The position numbers were made by a program, and so were the translations under genes. Shown here in pieces: positions 1-7,603 of a DNA stretch of 35,908 bases (positions are counted from its first letter, which is position 1; the number at the start of each line of letters is the position of its first letter). Below the pieces are notes generated by a model. It was not told the DNA's origin and searched no databases. It saw nothing but the letters and a program-made list of their open reading frames with translations. Origin of the DNA: Methylobacterium sp. Leaf125 (GTDB lineage Bacteria > Pseudomonadota > Alphaproteobacteria > Rhizobiales > Beijerinckiaceae). Location of the stretch: positions 1 to 35,908 of the forward strand of contig NZ_LMNU01000013.1 of assembly GCF_001423085.1 (NCBI RefSeq). Reading direction: 5' to 3'.

Positions 1-727
1 ACGTGTCAGCAATCGTCTCACAATCCCCTTCACAGAGGATCCGCAAGAGCCAAATCGCCGCCCACGCTTCTCTTTCTCAGATTCACTTGTCAAAGAACAT
101 GGCACCCGACGGAAACCGTCCGGCCCGACACTCACAACAGACAAAAACAGTTGGCCATCCAGCTCTTCGCCGGATCTCCATCCGAAATTCTTTCTGTAGA
201 AGCGTCGGTGCGCTGCCAAACCCGTTGGCCGGCGCCGATGAGCCGGGGTATACGGGCGCCGCTCGGGCCCGTCAACACCCAACATCACATTTTTACGACG
301 GCCGCGGGCCGGCGACCGTCGGGCAGGATCCGCGGTCGGGAGCGCGACGGTCTCACGCGCTCCCCGCACAGTGTCACGGCCCCGCCCGCCGGGGGAGGGG
401 CCGCCCGCGTCTGTCCACGGCCGATTGCGCCATCCCTGCCGCGCTCGGCCGGAATCCCGGCGGAGGGCGCATTCACCGCATCTTCACACGATTGCCGCAT
501 GCCTATGGAATGCGCGGCAGCCTGATCGAGGGGGCCTCCGCCCCGGCTTCGCAGCGCGTTCCGCTTCGGCATCGGACGTAATCCTGACGGGTCAGGCGCG
601 GACATGCGCGGGCATCCGCGCGCAGGCACTTGCTTCAGCGGACACTTGCTTCGACTGAATGGCTCGCTCAAAATACAGTTGTGGGGATGGGCGGGCCGCA
701 CCGGTGCCGCCGGGAAGGAAGCAGATC
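1..727. other. Non-coding leader region
   Basis: I find no convincing gene here. The open frames have no family resemblance, no good ribosome binding site and mixed codon use. The first 200 bases are less GC-rich than the rest. The only structure I trust lies at the right end, upstream of the secretion operon, and is described separately. A gene cut by the left window edge cannot be excluded, but none of the frames reads like a protein end. Confidence 0.5.
627..675 (+). promoter_or_regulatory. Direct repeat and possible promoter of the type I secretion operon
   Basis: The ten-base word CACTTGCTTC occurs at 627-636 and again at 643-652, a 16-base step that could place two protein contacts on nearly the same face of the helix. 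The second copy contains TTGCTT (646-651), followed after 18 bases by AAAATA (670-675), a weak sigma-70-like pair. It lies about 50 bases before the GTG start at 728. Positions and repeat are seen; promoter function is inferred. Confidence 0.3.
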
Positions 728-2482
728 GTGACGCAGGCCCGGGATTCCGCCGAGCTGGCCTCGGCACTGGCGCAGTGCCGGACAGCGTTCATCGGCGTGG
801 CGGCCATGAGCGGGCTCGTCAACGTGCTCTATCTCACCGGCTCGTTCTTCATGCTGGAGGTCTACGACCGGGTGATTCCGAGCCGGTCGGTGCCGACCCT
901 GATCGGCCTCTGCATCCTGGCCCTGGTGCTCTACATCTTCCAGGGACTGCTCGAAGCCCTGCGCTCGCGCATCCTGGCCCGGATCGGTGCCGCCCTGGAC
1001 GAATCCTTGAGCGGGCGGGTCTTCGACATCGTGGTGCGTGCCCCCCTGAAGGGGGCCGCTCCCGGCGACGGCCTCCTGCCCCTGCGCGACCTCGACCAGC
1101 TGCGCGCCTTCCTCGGCGGCTCGGGCCCCTCCGCCTTCTTCGATCTTCCCTGGATGCCGATCTATCTCCTGATCTGCTTCCTGTTCCATCCCCTGATCGG
1201 CGTCGCGGCCCTCGCGGGCGCCGCCGTCCTCGCCACCCTCGGCCTCCTCACCGACCGGGCGACCCGGCATCCGGCCCAGACCGCCACCGCCCACGGCCTG
1301 CGCCGCAACGGCCTGGCCGAGGCCGGCCGCCGCAACGCCGAGGTGCTGGCCGCCATGGGCATGCAGGGGCGCTTCGCCACCCGCTGGGCCCTGGCCAACC
1401 GCGACTACATGCAGTCGCAGCAGCGCGCCTCCGACATCGCCGGCGGCTACGGCGCCGGGTCCAAGGTGTTCCGCACCGCTCTCCAGTCCGGGGTGCTGGC
1501 CCTGGGCGCCTACCTCGTGATCAACGGCCTGGCCTCCGCCGGCATCATCATCGCCTCCTCGATCCTGGTGGCCCGGGCCCTGGCCCCGGCGGAGCTCGCC
1601 ATCGCCAACTGGAAGGGCTTCGTCCAGGCACGCCAGTCCTGGGCCCGCCTGTCCGATCTCTTCGCCCGCATGCCCGCCGGCGCGCAGCCGCACGCGCTGC
1701 CGGCCCCCTCTCGTGCGCTTCAGGTCGAGAGCATCAGCGTCGCCCCGCCCGGAACCCCCCGCCTCGTGGTCCAGGACGTGAGCTTCGCCCTCCAGGCCGG
1801 ACAGGGCCTCGGCGTGATCGGCCCCTCGGCCTCGGGCAAGTCGAGCCTGGTGCGCGCCCTCGTCGGGGTCTGGCCGGCCGTGCGCGGGAAGGTGCGCCTC
1901 GACGGCGCCGCCCTCGACCAGTGGTCGGCCGACGATCTCGGTCCGCATATCGGCTTCTTGCCCCAGGAGGTGGAGCTGTTCGCCGGCACGGTGGCGGAGA
2001 ACATCGCCCGCTTCGATCCGCAGGCCCCCTCCGAGGCGGTGATCGCCGCCGCCCGGGCGGCCGGCGTGCACGAGCTGATCCTGCGCCTGTCGGAGGGCTA
2101 CGACACCCGCATCGGCGAGGGCGGTGCCGGCCTGTCCGCCGGCCAGCGCCAGCGCGTCGGCCTAGCCCGGGCCCTCTACGGCAACCCCTTCCTGGTCATC
2201 CTCGACGAGCCCAACGCCAATCTCGACGCCGAGGGCGAGAACGCCCTGACCCAGGCGATCATCGGAGTCCGCCGCCGCGGCGGCGTCTGCATCGTCATCG
2301 CCCACCGGCCGTCGGCGCTGGGCGCGGTCGACCTCATCCTGATGATGGCGGAGGGCCGGGCCCAGGCCTTCGGGCCGAAGGACGAGGTTCTCAAGCGCGT
2401 GCTGCGCCCGGCCTCGGTCCCCGTGGAGGCCCGCCCCGTGGACACGCAGGCCGCCCCCGGCGCCCTGCAGGAGAGTGCCTGA
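728..2482 (+). CDS. Type I secretion system ABC permease/ATPase (PrtD-like)
   Basis: Inner-membrane ABC exporter of 584 residues, the usual PrtD length, with a membrane domain fused to its ATPase. It should power one-step export of an RTX-type protein through an inner-membrane, adaptor and outer-membrane channel. Membrane segments are visible at about residues 20-42, 56-74, 141-175 and 255-285. The ATPase has Walker A GPSASGKSS (365-373), Q-loop LPQE (411-414), signature LSAGQ (469-473), Walker B FLVILDEP (488-495) and the switch histidine H526. There is no N-terminal peptidase domain, so it belongs to the leaderless-substrate class. I chose the GTG at 728 because AAGGAA lies 7 bases upstream; an ATG at 659 would add an unlikely Gly/Pro/Arg-rich extension. 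The stop overlaps the next start by one base, so translation is probably coupled. No outer-membrane TolC-like gene is nearby. Family is certain; the substrate is unknown. Confidence 0.93.
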   Translation: MTQARDSAELASALAQCRTAFIGVAAMSGLVNVLYLTGSFFMLEVYDRVIPSRSVPTLIGLCILALVLYIFQGLLEALRSRILARIGAALDESLSGRVFDIVVRAPLKGAAPGDGLLPLRDLDQLRAFLGGSGPSAFFDLPWMPIYLLICFLFHPLIGVAALAGAAVLATLGLLTDRATRHPAQTATAHGLRRNGLAEAGRRNAEVLAAMGMQGRFATRWALANRDYMQSQQRASDIAGGYGAGSKVFRTALQSGVLALGAYLVINGLASAGIIIASSILVARALAPAELAIANWKGFVQARQSWARLSDLFARMPAGAQPHALPAPSRALQVESISVAPPGTPRLVVQDVSFALQAGQGLGVIGPSASGKSSLVRALVGVWPAVRGKVRLDGAALDQWSADDLGPHIGFLPQEVELFAGTVAENIARFDPQAPSEAVIAAARAAGVHELILRLSEGYDTRIGEGGAGLSAGQRQRVGLARALYGNPFLVILDEPNANLDAEGENALTQAIIGVRRRGGVCIVIAHRPSALGAVDLILMMAEGRAQAFGPKDEVLKRVLRPASVPVEARPVDTQAAPGALQESA

Positions 2483-3831
2483 TGTCCGTCGCCCTCAGCC
2501 CCATCGACATGCATCCCGCCCTCACGGCCCCGCGTCCCGCCGCGCAGGGCTCGATCCGCCGCCACCTCGCCCTCGGCGTCGCCCTGGGGGCGGTGCTGGT
2601 GGTGGGCGTGGGCGGCTGGGCGACCTTCACCCAGATCTCCGGCGCCGTGATCGCGCCGGGTCAGCTCGTGGTCGAATCCGACGTGAAGAAGGTGCAGCAC
2701 CCCACCGGCGGTGTCGTCGGCGAGCTGCGGGTGCGCGACGGCATGCACGTCAAGGCCGGCGATATCCTGATCCGTCTCGACGAGACCCAGACCCGGGCCA
2801 ACCTCGACATCATCCTGAAGGCCCTGGACGAGCTCTCCGCCCGTCGCGCCCGCGACGAGGCCGAGCGCGACGGCGCCGCCGCTATCACCTTCCCGCCCGA
2901 GTTGCTGGCCCGCAAGGACAGCGACCCCTCGGTGGCTCACCTGATCGAGGGCGAGACCCGGCTGTTCAAGTCCCGCGTGGCCGGCCGCGAGGGCCAGAAG
3001 GCGCAGCTGCGCGAGCGCGTCCAGCAGCTGCGCGAGGAGATCAAGGGCCTGACGGAGCAGGTCGCGGCCAAAGCCCGCGAGGTCGGCTTCATCACCGGCG
3101 AGTTGCAGGGCGTGCGGGAGCTCTACGCCAAGAACCTGGTGCCGCTCGCCCGGGTCAACGCCCTGGAGCGCGACGCCGCGCGCCTCGACGGCGAGCGCGG
3201 CCAGCTCCTCGCCTCGACGGCCTCGGCCCGGGGCAAGATCGCCGAGACCGAGCTGCAGATCCTTCAGATCGACGGCGACATGCGCACCGAGACCGGCAAG
3301 GATCTCGCCGAGATCCGGGGCAAGTGGTCGGAATACGTCGAGAAGCGCGTCGCCGCCGAGGACCAGCTCAAGCGCGTCGACATGCGCGCGCCGCAATCGG
3401 GCACCGTGCACCAGATGACGGTGCACACGATCGGCGGCCTGGTGACGCCCTCCGAGCCCGCCATGCTGATCGTGCCGGAGGCGGACCAGCTCGCGGTGGA
3501 GGTGAAGATCCAGCCGCAGGACATCGACAACGTCCGCCTCGACCAGGCCGCCGTGCTGCGCTTCTCGGCCTTCAACCAGCGCACGACGCCGGAGATCGAC
3601 GGGGTGGTGTCCCGGGTCTCGGCCGACGTCACCTCCGACCCGAAGACCGGGATGAGCTACTACACCGCCCGCATCCGGGTGCCGGAGGACCAGAAGGAGC
3701 GCCTCGGCACCGCCCGCCTCGTCCCGGGCATGCCGGTCGAGACCTTCATGCAGCTCGGCAACCGCTCGGTGCTCAGCTACCTCACCAAGCCGCTCACCGA
3801 CCAGATCGCCAAGGCTTGGCGCGAGAAGTAA
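2482..3831 (+). CDS. HlyD-family type I secretion periplasmic adaptor (PrtE-like)
   Basis: Membrane fusion protein of 449 residues that should link the upstream ABC exporter to an outer-membrane TolC-type channel. A short cytoplasmic N-terminus is followed by one membrane segment (about 28-50), a first half lipoyl/beta-barrel region (about 55-100, including VQHPTGGVV), a long Lys/Glu/Arg/Gln-rich coiled coil (about 105-295), the second lipoyl half (MRAPQSGTV) and a beta-barrel tail ending in the family-typical LxYLxKPLxDQ. The start ATG overlaps the exporter stop (TGATG). Both genes share strong GC-ending codons and form one operon. The last codons lie within a 19-base tandem repeat that continues past the stop, so the extreme C-terminus may be repeat-derived. 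The family and its role in type I secretion are well established; partner specificity is inferred. Confidence 0.93.
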   Translation: MSVALSPIDMHPALTAPRPAAQGSIRRHLALGVALGAVLVVGVGGWATFTQISGAVIAPGQLVVESDVKKVQHPTGGVVGELRVRDGMHVKAGDILIRLDETQTRANLDIILKALDELSARRARDEAERDGAAAITFPPELLARKDSDPSVAHLIEGETRLFKSRVAGREGQKAQLRERVQQLREEIKGLTEQVAAKAREVGFITGELQGVRELYAKNLVPLARVNALERDAARLDGERGQLLASTASARGKIAETELQILQIDGDMRTETGKDLAEIRGKWSEYVEKRVAAEDQLKRVDMRAPQSGTVHQMTVHTIGGLVTPSEPAMLIVPEADQLAVEVKIQPQDIDNVRLDQAAVLRFSAFNQRTTPEIDGVVSRVSADVTSDPKTGMSYYTARIRVPEDQKERLGTARLVPGMPVETFMQLGNRSVLSYLTKPLTDQIAKAWREK

Positions 3832-3867
3832 GGCTTGGCGCCAGAAGCAAGGTTTGGCGCGGGACAT
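3811..3867 (+). repeat. 19-base tandem repeat, three copies, across the adaptor gene stop
   Basis: Three consecutive 19-base units begin at 3811, 3830 and 3849, each opening AAGGCTTGGCGC or AAGGTTTGGCGC. The first unit covers the last codons of the adaptor gene up to the stop codon, and the third forms the left arm of the hairpin at 3851-3884. Seen directly by alignment of the units (2-5 differences each). Confidence 0.85.
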
Positions 3868-3884
3868 CTGTCTCGCGCCAAACC
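3851..3884 (+). terminator. Long hairpin after the type I secretion operon
   Basis: GGTTTGGCGCGGGAC (3851-3865) pairs with GTCTCGCGCCAAACC (3870-3884) around an ATCT loop: 15 pairs, one of them G-T. It starts 20 bases after the adaptor stop. There is no T-run, so it could be a Rho-dependent stop or an mRNA 3'-end stabiliser instead of a classical intrinsic terminator. Confidence 0.6.
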
Positions 3885-3928
3885 GGATTGCCCGGCATGC
3901 GCGCGGGCCGCCCCGCCTGAACGGGGGA

Positions 3929-4075
3929 TCAGCAGGCTGGTTGGGTCGCGGGCATCAGGCTTCGGAGGACGGCCCGGATATGGGCGCGGAGCGCCAGGAC
4001 CCGCTCATCGGGCAGGGTCTCGGTTCCTGCCCCCTCGCGTCCCGGACCTGCATGGTATCCGTCGAACCCAGTCAT
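3929..4075 (-). CDS. Possible small protein, 48 residues
   Basis: Minus-strand frame starting at the ATG at 4075 with GAGGGG about 9 bases upstream. The second half (LPDERVLALRAHIRAVLRSL) uses mostly GC-ending codons and would form an amphipathic helix, which is why I list it. The first half is Gly-rich and unremarkable. I do not recognise a family. It lies alone between the secretion operon and a plus-strand DUF6894 gene. It may be a chance frame. Confidence 0.25.
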   Translation of the reverse strand: MTGFDGYHAGPGREGAGTETLPDERVLALRAHIRAVLRSLMPATQPAC

Positions 4076-4406
4076 CGGTCGGCGCCCCTCAATGCTACGA
4101 CGCATTTTTGCAGTGCACAAAAGACAAAAAGTATTATTCCCGATCGGTTGTCAATACCTGCTTGTAGCGCAATTGCAGATCCCGCTCACCAATTGCATCT
4201 TCGATGAACGAGGCGCTTAATTCGTCCTGAAGTAAACCGGGATTGAGCAACACCATCCGAGACCAAGCACGCTACGGCCTTCCTTTGACTGGCCCGTCGC
4301 CCGCATCCCGAGGCCTGGATCCCGTCCGGCCTGGAGCGGACGGGCGGCAGGCCGGCGGGGGCGACCGGCCCATGCCCGTCCCTGCGTCCCGAGGGCCATT
4401 TCCCCG
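4076..4406. promoter_or_regulatory. Lower-GC intergenic region with a TTGCAGTGCA box
   Basis: No gene is apparent. The stretch from 4100 to 4250 is clearly less GC-rich than its surroundings, as expected for a promoter region. It contains TTGCAGTGCA (4108-4117) flanked by T- and A-runs; near-identical boxes occur at 29600-29609 and 31118-31126, also between genes. A regulator-binding role is inference. Confidence 0.35.
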
Positions 4407-4628
4407 ATGCGCTTCCATTTCGATCTCACCGATGGCCGGACCACGATGCCCGACCCGAGGGGCGCCGAAGCGGCCGACCTCGCCGAGGCCATCGCCCAGG
4501 CCGCGCTGGTCATCGAGGAACTGCGCAGGAGCGGCGAACTGGTCCATGTCGAGGGTGTCTGGGATCTCGTGATCCGGGATGCGGACGGGCGGGACCTGCA
4601 TCGCATCCCCGTCGTCCCGAAGGCGTGA
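4407..4628 (+). CDS. DUF6894-type small protein
   Basis: A 73-residue protein opening MRFHFDLTDG, with a central Ala/Glu-rich helix (LAEAIAQAALVIEELRRSG) and a closing strand pair (WDLVIRDADGRDLHRIPV). This is the layout of DUF6894 proteins, small cytoplasmic proteins of unknown function that are abundant in Methylobacterium and relatives. No signal peptide, membrane segment or catalytic motif is visible. It is monocistronic, with a 6-base tandem repeat starting 18 bases after its stop. A second, more divergent member lies on the other strand at 28643-28951. Family assignment is from memory of the motif; function is unknown. Confidence 0.75.
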   Translation: MRFHFDLTDGRTTMPDPRGAEAADLAEAIAQAALVIEELRRSGELVHVEGVWDLVIRDADGRDLHRIPVVPKA

Positions 4629-4646
4629 GTGCACCGGCATGCACCT

Positions 4647-4688
4647 CCGAAGCCGAAGCCGAAGCCGAAGCCGAAGCCGAAGCCGAAG
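4647..4688 (+). repeat. Hexanucleotide microsatellite (CCGAAG)x7
   Basis: Seven perfect copies of CCGAAG run from 4647 to 4688, just downstream of the DUF6894 gene and outside any credible coding frame. A perfect array suggests a recent expansion by slippage and probable copy-number variation between strains. Confidence 0.95.
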
Positions 4689-4893
4689 CTATGCCGCATC
4701 GGCGGGGCCGTGCATTAACTTTCCATGAACTTTCGATGAGCGTCACGCGAACTGGCCTGCCCTGAACCGAGCCGACGGATTGGCCGGCCCGCAGACCGTC
4801 GGAATGTGCCTGCCGTCACGGCACCGGGCGGCTGCACCCGAGGGCAGCGGCGTAACGGGGTGACGGGCGTGGGGAGCCGACGTCCGGGACAGT

Positions 4894-5763
4894 TCAGGAA
4901 TGGCCCAACGCGGCGGCGATGCGGGCCAGGCGCCCGTCCGGATGCGCCAGGGCCTCCAGGATCGAGAAATGATCCGCGCCGTCGAGCGCGACGCAGCGGG
5001 TCTCCGGCTCAGCCGCGCGTGCCGCGGCATAGGCCCGCGACTGGCGCCGAAGTTCAGGCAGTTCGTCGGCCCCGTAAGCCACCACCAGGGGGACGCCGCG
5101 GCGGGGTGCGAGGCGGATCGGCGACAGCGCCTCGACCTCCCCGGGCGTGAGCCGGAGCGCGTCGTCGAGGGAGGTCCGGCGGATCGGCGCGAGATCGTAG
5201 ATCCCGCTGATCGCGAGGCCGGCATCGGCGTCCGGTCCGTCCAGCGCCAGGGCGGCGAGGTGCCCGCCCGCGGACCAGCCGGAAACCACGAGGCGCCGGC
5301 GCCCCAGGCCTGCCGCCGCATCGTGCGCCCGCAGGACGCGCAGGGCCGCCCCGATCTCGTCGGCGATCCGGGTCAGCGACGCCTCCGGCGCCAGGGTGTA
5401 GCCGATCAGGGCGACGTCGAGGCCGAGGGCGAGCGGTCCCTCGGCCAGGCAGGCGAAGCCCTCCTTGGCGTTGCGCTGCCAGTAGCCGCCATGGATGAAG
5501 GCCAGGAGCGGGGCGCCGGCACGGCCGCAGGCGAACAGGTCGATCCGATTCCGGGGACCGGCAGCGTGGGCCGGACCCGGATCGTAGGGCAGGTCGAGGG
5601 TGTGACCCGGGCGGGCCCGGAGCGCGGCGCTGCGCAGCCGCCAGTCGGCGAGGCGGGCGGCGCTGTCGGCGACCGCCCCCGAATTGTCGTAGGCCCGGCT
5701 CAAGGCCGCGCGGTCGAGGTCCCGCCAGTCGATCGGGGGCGTCCCGTCGGTCTCAAGCCGCAT
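4894..5763 (-). CDS. Alpha/beta hydrolase, arylformamidase/esterase-like
   Basis: A 289-residue cytoplasmic hydrolase (no signal peptide). It shows the oxyanion motif HGGYW (91-95), the nucleophile elbow GWSAGGH (162-168, Ser164), a likely acid Asp233 in GADE and a catalytic His265 in DGADHFSI. The N-terminal helix with AYDNSGAV and the HGGYW motif resemble kynurenine-formamidase-like esterases, which cleave N-formyl or ester bonds. It is the last gene of a five-gene operon and overlaps the deacetylase-fold gene by 11 bases. Next to an importer and a second C-N-type hydrolase it probably acts on a product of the imported compound. Tryptophan breakdown is not supported, because no other kynurenine-pathway gene is near. 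Family is clear; substrate is unknown. Confidence 0.85.
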   Translation of the reverse strand: MRLETDGTPPIDWRDLDRAALSRAYDNSGAVADSAARLADWRLRSAALRARPGHTLDLPYDPGPAHAAGPRNRIDLFACGRAGAPLLAFIHGGYWQRNAKEGFACLAEGPLALGLDVALIGYTLAPEASLTRIADEIGAALRVLRAHDAAAGLGRRRLVVSGWSAGGHLAALALDGPDADAGLAISGIYDLAPIRRTSLDDALRLTPGEVEALSPIRLAPRRGVPLVVAYGADELPELRRQSRAYAAARAAEPETRCVALDGADHFSILEALAHPDGRLARIAAALGHS

Positions 5764-6670
5764 CGCCGGTTCCCCGGTACCAATCCACGAGTTCGCCGCC
5801 CTGGGCGAACCAGACGTCGTCGCGGGCGAGGAGCGCGTCGAGGAGCCGTTCCAGCAGCCCGATGCGGTGGGGTACGCCGGTGATGTAGGGGTGGATGGCG
5901 AATCCCATCACCTTGGCGCCGCCCAGCGGCCCGTGGCCGGCCGCCTCCGCGGCGAGGCGCTCGACCTGGGCCAGCGCCCGGTCCACGAACTCGTCGGCAC
6001 GGTGATGCTGGATCGCCAGCAGGGGAATGTCGTTCAGCTCCACCGAGTAGGGCAGGGCGATGAGCGGGCGCGTCGCGGTGGCGATGCGGCTGGGCCGGTC
6101 GTCCACCACCCAGTCGCCCACATAGTCGAGGCCGGCGGCGGCGAGGTGGTCCGGGGTATCGAGGGTCTCGGTCAGGCCGGGTCCGAGCCAGCCGCGCGGG
6201 TTCGCCCCCGTCACGGCGCGGATCGTCGCCAGGGTCCGGGCGATCATCGCGGGCACGTCCGCGATGCGGTGGGTCGGGACCTGGTGGAAGCCGTGCCCCA
6301 TGAACTCCCAGCCGGCGGCGTGGGCTTCGTGGGCCACGCGGGGATAGGCCTCGCAGACCGAGCCGTTGATCGACAGGGTCGGGCGGATCCCGCGCGCCTG
6401 GAAGGCCGCGAGGAAGCGCCAGAACCCGACGCGCATCCCGTATTCGTGCCAGCCCCAGTTGGCGAGGTCGGGCAGCAGGGGCGCGCCGGTCGGCGCCACC
6501 AGGATCTGGCGCGGCATCGGGTTGTCGATGAGCCAGTGCTCGACATTCACCACCGGCCAGATCGCCACGTGCTTGCCCTCCGGCAGGACGAGGCGCGGCC
6601 GGTCGATGGCGGCCCGGTAGGCGAGGCGACGCTCGGGACGGCGGGGATCGGAAAAGTCCGGTTCGGTCAT
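5753..6670 (-). CDS. Polysaccharide deacetylase-fold hydrolase, allantoinase/PuuE-like
   Basis: A 305-residue protein of the NodB/polysaccharide deacetylase superfamily, whose members remove acyl groups or open cyclic amides with a metal ion. Visible family features are the early strand AIWPVVNVEHW, the SINGSVCEAYP block, the metal-binding GHGFHQVPTHR with two histidines, and the late AIHPYITG block. There is no signal peptide, unlike wall-acting chitin or peptidoglycan deacetylases, so a cytoplasmic small-molecule substrate such as a ureide is more likely; PuuE-type allantoinases share this architecture. It lies 105 bases downstream of the importer ATPase and overlaps the following hydrolase by 11 bases, so the two enzymes are probably translationally coupled. 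The exact reaction cannot be read from the sequence. Confidence 0.8.
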   Translation of the reverse strand: MTEPDFSDPRRPERRLAYRAAIDRPRLVLPEGKHVAIWPVVNVEHWLIDNPMPRQILVAPTGAPLLPDLANWGWHEYGMRVGFWRFLAAFQARGIRPTLSINGSVCEAYPRVAHEAHAAGWEFMGHGFHQVPTHRIADVPAMIARTLATIRAVTGANPRGWLGPGLTETLDTPDHLAAAGLDYVGDWVVDDRPSRIATATRPLIALPYSVELNDIPLLAIQHHRADEFVDRALAQVERLAAEAAGHGPLGGAKVMGFAIHPYITGVPHRIGLLERLLDALLARDDVWFAQGGELVDWYRGTGDAA

Positions 6671-6775
6671 GGGGGGCTCGACGCGGCACCAGAGGTTGGA
6701 AATTCAGAGGGCGACGTGCGCTCCCCGTTCCCCTTCCCACGAGGGGAAGAGGGACCCGTGCCGGGCTTCAGGGCC

Positions 6776-7555
6776 TCACGCGGCGACGCGGCCGTGGCGG
6801 CTGTGGAGCTGGGCCGAGAGCATGCGGCGGATGTCGTTGAAGGCCGGGCTCGAGACGTCGCGGCGACGGGGCAGGGCGATGTCGTGGACGGCGTCGATCC
6901 GGCCGGGGCTCGGCGACATCACCACGACGCGGTCGGCGAGGAAGATCGCCTCCTCGATGGCGTGGGTGACGAACAGCACGGTGAGGCCGGTGCGGCTCCA
7001 GAGCTCGAGGAGCTCGTCCTGCAGGCGCTCGCGGGTCATGGCGTCCAGCGCCCCGAAGGGCTCGTCCATCAGCACCACCTCGGCCTCGTTGGCGAGCACC
7101 CGGGCGATGGCGACGCGCTGCTTCATACCCCCCGAGAGCTGGTGGGGATGCGCGTCCGCGAAGGCGCCGAGGCCCACGAGGTCGATGTAGCGGGCCACCG
7201 TGTCGCGGATCTCGGCGGCGGGGCGCCCGCGGGACTTGGGGCCGAAGCCGATGTTGTCGCGCACGCTCAGCCAGGGAAAGAGGCCGTAATCCTGGAAGAC
7301 CATGCCGCGCGACGGATCGGGGCCCGCGATGGGCTGGCCCCACATCAGGGCCTGGCCGGAGGAGGGCGCCTCGAAGCCGGCGGCGATGCGCAGCAGGGTG
7401 GACTTGCCGCAGCCCGAGGCGCCCAGCAGGCACACGAACGCGCCGCGCGCCACCGTGAGGTTGGCGCCCTTCAGGGCGGTCACCGTCTGGCCCTGCACCG
7501 CGAAGGTCTTGCCGACGTCGCGGATCTCGAGGATCGGGAGGGTGGGTTCAGCCAT
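6776..7555 (-). CDS. ABC importer ATP-binding protein, nitrate/sulfonate/taurine type
   Basis: A 259-residue ATPase of the SsuB/TauB/NrtD family that energises the importer encoded just upstream. Motifs: Walker A GASGCGKST (45-53), Q-loop FQDYGLFPW (87-95), signature LSGGMKQR (140-147), Walker B VVLMDEPF (160-167) and switch H198 in VTHAIEEA. The length is normal. I start at ATG 7555; the same frame stays open upstream into an oddly repetitive stretch (LRCYGLRCHGLRC) that comes from the 15-base repeat at 7559-7603 and is not expected to be translated. It is the third gene of the five-gene operon, 38 bases after the permease stop. Substrate specificity rests with the binding protein. Confidence 0.93.
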   Translation of the reverse strand: MAEPTLPILEIRDVGKTFAVQGQTVTALKGANLTVARGAFVCLLGASGCGKSTLLRIAAGFEAPSSGQALMWGQPIAGPDPSRGMVFQDYGLFPWLSVRDNIGFGPKSRGRPAAEIRDTVARYIDLVGLGAFADAHPHQLSGGMKQRVAIARVLANEAEVVLMDEPFGALDAMTRERLQDELLELWSRTGLTVLFVTHAIEEAIFLADRVVVMSPSPGRIDAVHDIALPRRRDVSSPAFNDIRRMLSAQLHSRHGRVAA

Positions 7556-7558
7556 GGA

Positions 7559-7603
7559 ACACCTCAGCCCGTGACACCTCAACCCGTAACACCTCAACCA
7601 TGG
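7559..7603 (-). repeat. 15-base tandem repeat, three copies, between permease and ATPase genes
   Basis: Units start at 7559, 7574 and 7589 and share ACACCTCA(A/G)CC on the plus strand. The array fills the whole gap between the permease stop (7594-7596) and the ATPase start (7555) and reaches into the last permease codons. It therefore sits where the ATPase ribosome binding site should be and could affect its translation. Confidence 0.85.

Noticed and set aside
119..127. Metal-site loss in topoisomerase III, Gly in place of the second Asp of DxDREG (protein residues 119-127)
   Set aside because: Many bacterial TopB proteins have DAGREGE at this place, so Gly is a normal variant. Coordinates here are residue numbers; the codons lie near 28244-28270.
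3..581. Long plus-strand open frame at the left edge
   Set aside because: No family resemblance, mixed codon use, no ribosome binding site and competing frames of similar length; typical chance frame in GC-rich DNA.
604..2481. Plus-strand frame running through the exporter gene in another phase
   Set aside because: Arg/Pro/Gly-rich product with no motifs in its first 625 codons; it joins the adaptor gene only because that frame stays open.
4217..4746. Minus-strand frames with Phe-Gly or Ser-Ala repeats
   Set aside because: They are translations of the CCGAAG microsatellite and the antisense of the DUF6894 gene.
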